Below are positions 8,625 to 12,225 of a stretch of DNA of 12,225 bases, piece by piece. Within the stretch, counting starts at the first letter, position 1. Each line of letters begins with the position of its first letter. The stretch is taken from the NCBI GenBank assembly GCA_019245275.1, contig JAFARW010000069.1, positions 1-12,225 on the forward strand, given 5' to 3'. Made by a program: the position numbers and the translations under genes. The notes under the pieces are model-generated. The model worked only from the letters and a program-made list of their open reading frames with translations, made no database searches and was not told the DNA's origin. This DNA is from Vulcanimicrobiota bacterium. Its GTDB lineage: Bacteria; Vulcanimicrobiota; Vulcanimicrobiia; Vulcanimicrobiales; Vulcanimicrobiaceae.

Positions 8625-8631
8625 TCCTCCC
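8625..8631 (-). promoter_or_regulatory. Ribosome binding site of the acyl-CoA dehydrogenase gene
   Basis: On the - strand this is GGGAGGA, four bases before ATG 8620: strong but closely spaced. The rest of the 89-base divergent gap (8621-8709) is G+C-rich, and I see no convincing promoter in it. Confidence 0.7.
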
Positions 8632-8709
8632 TTCGGCGAGCGGCGCGCGGTCATCAAATGGACACGCGGGCGACATTCGCCTGCAATATGCGACGCGGAG
8701 AGTGGGGCG

Positions 8710-9279
8710 ATGTGCGTCCATATTTCGCCGCTCGCGTCGCTGCTGCCTCATGCGCATTCGTCCGCCCGCACGGCCGTTGGGCGCACGCTTCGACTCTTCG
8801 GCAAGCCGGCTTTGAGCTTTGCCGCTCGCGCTGGCATTCAGGTTATTCCGCTGCGGCGCGTGCAGCGCTACGCGGATGTGTCGGCCGCATTGCGGCGGCT
8901 CTGCGCTTCGATCGACGAATGGCCAGCGCCGCCGGCGGGACTGTTCGTCGTTGAAGAACGGACCGTTTATCTGCGCTCGCGCAGCCCGATGACCGTCGCG
9001 CATGAATTCGGTCACGCCTTGGATTGCGCGCTCGGCGGCGGCATCTATCGCTCGACAAACGACCCCGTCGTGCGCGCATTATTTGAGGCAGCGCGCGATT
9101 TTGTAACGCCGTATGCCGCGACCGGCATCGACGAATACTTCGCCGAATGCATGCGCGCATTCGTTGGAGCGAACGATCCGGCATCATGCTGGCCGCCGGC
9201 GACGCGGGAACGCTTGCGCCGCGTTGACGCCGGGATGAGCGACTATATTAAACGGTTGTTTGCGGTCGAATTCGAATAG
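8710..9279 (+). CDS. Small lethal-factor-like (ATLF/M34-type) zinc metalloprotease
   Basis: This 189-residue protein carries a zinc protease signature: HEFGH (98-102) preceded by TVA, then TPYAATGIDEYFAEC (133-147). In anthrax lethal factor the zinc site is HExxH plus Glu735, with Tyr728 seven residues earlier assisting catalysis, in the context SYGRTNEAEFFAEAF. Here Tyr135 and Glu142 have exactly the same spacing, followed by the same FAE. This places it in the anthrax-lethal-factor-like/Pro-Pro endopeptidase fold group. The N-terminal ~90 residues (GKPALSFAARAGIQVIPL and GLFVVEERTVYLRS) look like the usual lead-in strands. There is no evident signal peptide, so the site of action is uncertain. 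The ATG has GGAG nine bases upstream (8697-8700). The serine hydrolase follows after 21 bases and is probably co-transcribed. The protease fold is well supported; substrate and role are unknown. Confidence 0.8.
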   Translation: MCVHISPLASLLPHAHSSARTAVGRTLRLFGKPALSFAARAGIQVIPLRRVQRYADVSAALRRLCASIDEWPAPPAGLFVVEERTVYLRSRSPMTVAHEFGHALDCALGGGIYRSTNDPVVRALFEAARDFVTPYAATGIDEYFAECMRAFVGANDPASCWPPATRERLRRVDAGMSDYIKRLFAVEFE

Positions 9280-9286
9280 AGGTCAG

Positions 9287-9304
9287 ATGGAGAACGGCGA
9301 TTGA
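9287..9304 (+). other. Possible five-codon leader frame overlapping the serine hydrolase start
   Basis: ATG (9287) GAG AAC GGC GAT TGA would encode MENGD. AGAGG (9278-9282) lies four bases before its ATG, and its TGA (9302-9304) overlaps the TTG start of the serine hydrolase (9301-9303) in a TTGA junction. That geometry would permit translational coupling. It may be chance, because the same GGAGA also serves as the ribosome site of the TTG start. Confidence 0.25.
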
Positions 9305-10575
9305 AACGGCGTCGAACGACGACGATACTCATCGCGGCGTTCGCGTTGTTGGGTTCCGCGGCGCCGACCACTCTTGCTGAATACGTTGCGCCACTGGTCC
9401 AACAACACGATTTTTCTGGGGTGATCCTGGTTGCGGGAAGGGAGGGCACGCTTGCCGACAGTGCATTCGGCAATGCGGCCTCGCCGCAAGCAGCCTACGC
9501 GATTGGCTCCATTAGCAAGACCTTCACCGCTGCCGCCATTGAATTGCTGGCTTCGCGCGGAAAATTGCAATACAGCGAAACGCTCGACAAGTTCGTCCCC
9601 GAATATCGGCACGCCAAAGACGTTACGATCGAGCAACTGCTCGAGCACACCGCCGGCATCCCCGACTACTACGCACTCCGATCCTTTGCATCGGTGCGCG
9701 AGAAGAATCTCTCGCTGGCGCAGATCGTCCGGTGGCTTAACGCCTTTCCGCTCGATTTCAAACCCGGTGCCAGAGGGCAGTACAGCAACTCAGGGTACTC
9801 ATTGCTGGCCCTCGTCGTTGAGCGTAGCTCTGGCGAATCGTACGGCAAGTTTCTCGCGGACAATATCTTCACACCGCTCGGCTTAACGCATACGTCAGCG
9901 AGCGCCTCACCGAGCGACGTCGTGGGCTACGATCCCGGTCCCGCGCCCACTTACGTTCAGCCCGCAGCGAAATTCGGCGAAGGCTGGTTGACGGGGAACG
10001 GCTCGATTCGTTCGACTGCAGACGATCTTTCACATTGGCTCGATGTCGCGGCCGCTGGCGCGTTCATCAATTTCAAATACCTGCCCTATCCGAACGGCTG
10101 GTCAAAGCGTACAGGCAGCAGCATCCTCGAACAGGACGGACGCATTCCCGGATTTGCGTCGGATATCTCCATCGATGAAGCGACGGGTTTGAAAGTCATC
10201 GTTCTAAGCAACATTCAGTGCGCGGTCGTTACAATGATGGCTAACGATCTGCGCAAAGCCTACAGCGGTGGCGGCAATCTTCCCATGCCTGCCTCGCGTC
10301 CGACATACAATCCAACGCTCGCCGACCTCTCCGCAGTTACAGGTAATTTCGGCCTTCCTGGACTTCCGCTTGTGGTGTCGCTGCGGCACTCCGCGCTCAT
10401 GCTGAGTAACGCCAACGACGGCATGCAATTGCCGCTCGACCCAATTGCGCCGAACACGTTCTTTTTTCGTCCAGTGTACGCGTCGGTGACGTTCAACACC
10501 GATGCCAAAGGCGTCGCGCAGTCCATCAACTGGGCTGGGAAATTCACTATCCCCCGACTTCGCGCGTCGCGCTGA
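9301..10575 (+). CDS. Exported serine hydrolase of the beta-lactamase/DD-peptidase fold
   Basis: This 424-residue protein has a signal peptide (KRRR, then ILIAAFALLGSAAPTTLA, residues 2-26) and a class C beta-lactamase-like (S12, Pfam Beta-lactamase) domain. The nucleophile motif SISK is at 70-73 and the second motif YSN at 161-163, in the family context GQYSNSGYSLLALVVE. The EHTAGIPDY segment (115-123) is also typical. The third motif, usually HxG before the GF turn, reads QDGRIPGF (278-285), so Gln278 replaces the normal His or Lys. Residues ~335-424 form a small beta-rich tail like those on esterase- and peptidase-type relatives. It probably acts on peptides, D-amino acid compounds or esters in the envelope; true beta-lactam hydrolysis is not implied. 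TTG is chosen because GGAGA lies seven bases upstream, no in-frame ATG precedes it after the TAG at 9277, and the signal peptide begins there. The stop sits one base from the convergent gene. Confidence 0.87.
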   Translation: MKRRRTTTILIAAFALLGSAAPTTLAEYVAPLVQQHDFSGVILVAGREGTLADSAFGNAASPQAAYAIGSISKTFTAAAIELLASRGKLQYSETLDKFVPEYRHAKDVTIEQLLEHTAGIPDYYALRSFASVREKNLSLAQIVRWLNAFPLDFKPGARGQYSNSGYSLLALVVERSSGESYGKFLADNIFTPLGLTHTSASASPSDVVGYDPGPAPTYVQPAAKFGEGWLTGNGSIRSTADDLSHWLDVAAAGAFINFKYLPYPNGWSKRTGSSILEQDGRIPGFASDISIDEATGLKVIVLSNIQCAVVTMMANDLRKAYSGGGNLPMPASRPTYNPTLADLSAVTGNFGLPGLPLVVSLRHSALMLSNANDGMQLPLDPIAPNTFFFRPVYASVTFNTDAKGVAQSINWAGKFTIPRLRASR

Positions 10576-10576
10576 G

Positions 10577-11434
10577 TCATAGCGGCGCCTGCTCCGAATG
10601 CATCGCGTATGAGCGCGCATCGAAGTACCAGTCGGGCAGCGAGCTCGGGAACTTGATGTCTTTGAACGTGTAGTCGACCTCGCGTCCGTCGCCATAGTAG
10701 TCGTCCGTGGTGACTCCGTGGATTGCGGTGACAACGGGACGTCCGTCCAGCATCCCCATCGTGATCGTGTAGAGCTGCGGATGCACTTCATATCCCGGCT
10801 CGATGAACATCTTATCGGTCGCAATCACCTTCGTCAGTTCATACGTCAATTTGTCGACGTAAACTTCTCGCAATCGGTTGCGGTCGGGATCGCGAATCGG
10901 CCGCAAGCTCAGATGAAGCAGCTCGCCTTCCGTGTTGACCGCGGTCACGTGATATTCGAGCTCACCGATTGCCGTCACCGAGCCGATCGTCGCCGGCATG
11001 CCGCTCGGTTCAGGCGTGGGAACAAACTCAACCGGCTGCGGACGTACCGGCGCGCGTTCGAAGAGGTCGGCGGTCGGTGGACCGGGATCGCGCGCCTCAT
11101 TGAATTCCGGTCGCAGAAATTCCAACGGTCCGCGCGCATCGCCGCGATAAACTTTCCGGCCGAGCGCTGCACGATCGAGTGTTCGGCACCAGATGTGGTA
11201 TGTGTAGCTCCAGATGAAATCCGGAAAGCCTTCCTCGGTCTGCTGCTGCCGCACTAAGGAGTATGCAACGTAGGGCGGCGGCGGACGATGTGAGCGGAAG
11301 ACTTGCCGAATCTTCACCAGGAGCTCATCGCCCTTGGAAATCGCCGCGCTCGATGGCTGCGGCGCCACGCTCGCGACGAGCGCCGCGATTAGCGCAACGA
11401 GATTACAGAGGCGCTTCGCCGGTATGCATTGCAT
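10577..11434 (-). CDS. Exported protein of unknown function, downstream member of a tandem pair
   Basis: I do not recognise the family. The 285-residue protein has a signal peptide (residues 1 to about 30: PAKRLCNLVALIAALVASVA, then PSSA). The mature part opens with a proline-rich segment FRSHRPPPPY, then LVRQQ and YHIWCRTLDRAALGRKV. A second proline-rich stretch DPGPPTADLFERAP leads to PTPEP. The rest looks beta-rich, with repeated EYHVTAV, LREVYVDK, ELTKVIA and DYTFKDIKF strands, consistent with an exported sandwich or barrel domain. No catalytic motif is evident. Over 250 aligned residues without gaps it is 77% identical (193/250, counted by hand) to the upstream neighbour. ATG 11434 lies within the neighbour's last codons (32-base overlap). 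It is the only usual start that keeps the signal peptide, and no clear ribosome site precedes it, so translational coupling is likely. Confidence 0.75.
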   Translation of the reverse strand: MQCIPAKRLCNLVALIAALVASVAPQPSSAAISKGDELLVKIRQVFRSHRPPPPYVAYSLVRQQQTEEGFPDFIWSYTYHIWCRTLDRAALGRKVYRGDARGPLEFLRPEFNEARDPGPPTADLFERAPVRPQPVEFVPTPEPSGMPATIGSVTAIGELEYHVTAVNTEGELLHLSLRPIRDPDRNRLREVYVDKLTYELTKVIATDKMFIEPGYEVHPQLYTITMGMLDGRPVVTAIHGVTTDDYYGDGREVDYTFKDIKFPSSLPDWYFDARSYAMHSEQAPL

Positions 11435-12225
11435 AGGACCGCGCGTTGAAGTACCAATCCGGCAGCGAGCTCGGGAATTTGATGTCCTTGAACGTGTAGT
11501 CTACTTCGTGGCCGTCACCGGTATAGCCGTCCGTTGTCTCGCCGCGAATCGCGGTAACGAGCGGGCGACCGTCGATCATCGTCATCGTGATCGTGAAGAG
11601 TTCCGGATGGATTTCGTTTCCCGGTTCGATGAAGAGTTTATCGGTTGCAATCAGTTTCGTCAGCTCTAAGGTCTTCTTATCGACGTAAATTTCGCGGAGC
11701 CGGTTGCGGTCCGGGGCGCGAATCGGCGTAACGCTCAGATGCAGCAGATTGCCCTCCGTGCGCACGGACGTTACGTGATACTCGAGCTCGCCGTATGCCG
11801 TGACGGAACCGATGACAGCTGGAGCGTTGACCGGTTCGGGCGTCGGCGCGACCTCAACGGGCTGCGGATGAATGGGCGCGCGCTCGAAGACATCGGCGGT
11901 TGGGGGACCTGGGTCACGGTCCTGATTGAACTCCGGCCGCAAGAACTCGAGATCGCCGCGCGCTTCGTCGCGGAAGACCTTGCGGCCAAGCGCCGCGAGG
12001 TCCGAGGTTCGACACCAGATGTGGTAGATATAGCTGTCAACGTAGTCCACATAGCCCTGCTCGGTCAGCTGCTGGCGGACGAGCGTATAGGTAATGTAGG
12101 GCGGCGGCGGACGATGCGACCGAAAGACCTGGCGGATCTTCATCAGCAACTCGTCGGGCTTCGATGGGGCCGCGCTTGCCACCGACGGAGCAACCCAAGC
12201 GGCCGCGGCCATTAAGAAGACAGCC
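11403..12225 (-). CDS. Exported protein of unknown function, upstream member of a tandem pair (5' end outside window)
   Basis: This is a paralogue of the following gene, with the same order of blocks: FRSHRPPPPY, LVRQQ, YHIWCRTSDLAALGRKV, DPGPPTADVFERAP, PTPEP, GELEYHV, EIYVDK, DYTFKDIKFPSSLPDWYF. The family is unrecognised. The frame has an ATG at 12212, but it stays open to the window edge and reads AVFL just before that Met. AVFLMAAAAWVAPSVASAAP then forms a normal signal-peptide core and cleavage region. The paralogue has about 16 more residues at this end. The true start is therefore probably about a dozen codons beyond 12225 and the gene is partial here. The TAA (complement of 11403-11405) lies inside the next gene. 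Both copies keep an intact frame and strong conservation, which argues for selection on both. Confidence 0.75.
   Translation of the reverse strand, partial: AVFLMAAAAWVAPSVASAAPSKPDELLMKIRQVFRSHRPPPPYITYTLVRQQLTEQGYVDYVDSYIYHIWCRTSDLAALGRKVFRDEARGDLEFLRPEFNQDRDPGPPTADVFERAPIHPQPVEVAPTPEPVNAPAVIGSVTAYGELEYHVTSVRTEGNLLHLSVTPIRAPDRNRLREIYVDKKTLELTKLIATDKLFIEPGNEIHPELFTITMTMIDGRPLVTAIRGETTDGYTGDGHEVDYTFKDIKFPSSLPDWYFNARSYAMHTGEAPL
11423..11435. repeat. Short inverted repeat over the start codon of the downstream paralogue
   Basis: TATGCA (11423-11428) and TGCATA (11430-11435) pair perfectly around one base and include the ATG at 11434 on the - strand. The RNA hairpin would be weak, with a one-base loop that must open. 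It arises from the codons for YAMH of the upstream gene and may be chance, but it does cover the start codon. Confidence 0.3.

Noticed and set aside
8407..9015. A 202-residue - strand frame covering the divergent gap and the metalloprotease start
   Set aside because: It overlaps two well-supported genes out of frame and its translation is Arg-rich and featureless.
9301..10575. Beta-lactam resistance gene
   Set aside because: The fold motifs fit the broad S12 esterase/DD-peptidase group; the third motif is altered and nothing indicates beta-lactam hydrolysis.

Overview
The window comes from a bacterial chromosome of moderately high G+C, roughly 57-60% by eye. It is densely packed: there is no non-coding stretch longer than about 100 bases, and I see no rRNA, tRNA, CRISPR array, insertion sequence or phage gene. 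No marker gene fixes the taxonomy. The mix (UdgX-type uracil glycosylase, TMEM175-type channel, DUF885 peptidase, an unusual Crp-like regulator, and lineage-specific secreted proteins) would suit an uncultured soil lineage such as Candidatus Eremiobacterota (WPS-2). That is a weak inference.

Layout. (1) 30-2055, + strand: three genes joined by ATGA start/stop overlaps, encoding an exported NodB-type polysaccharide deacetylase, a UdgX-type uracil-DNA glycosylase and a six-helix TMEM175-family channel. (2) 2056-4614, - strand: an exported DUF885 peptidase and, upstream of it, a Crp/Fnr-type regulator. (3) 4715-4969, + strand: a small DUF6582-like protein, divergent from the regulator. (4) 4962-8620, - strand: an acyl-CoA dehydrogenase of the 600-residue DmdC type, a small VOC protein and class II fumarase. 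The VOC and fumarase genes overlap by 19 bases. (5) 8710-10575, + strand: a small metalloprotease with the catalytic signature of anthrax lethal factor, then an exported serine hydrolase of the beta-lactamase/DD-peptidase fold that starts with TTG. (6) 10577 to the right edge, - strand: two tandem, 77% identical exported proteins of unknown function; the upstream copy runs off the window.

How the genes relate. The fumarase and acyl-CoA dehydrogenase are ordinary carbon metabolism (TCA cycle and acyl-CoA oxidation). The deacetylase, DUF885 peptidase, serine hydrolase and twin unknown proteins all carry signal peptides, so much of the window serves the cell envelope or the outside. The points most worth following are the lethal-factor-like protease beside the serine hydrolase, the UdgX gene translationally coupled to an envelope enzyme and a channel, and the tandem duplication in which the second gene's start codon and signal-peptide n-region are overprinted on the last codons of the first.
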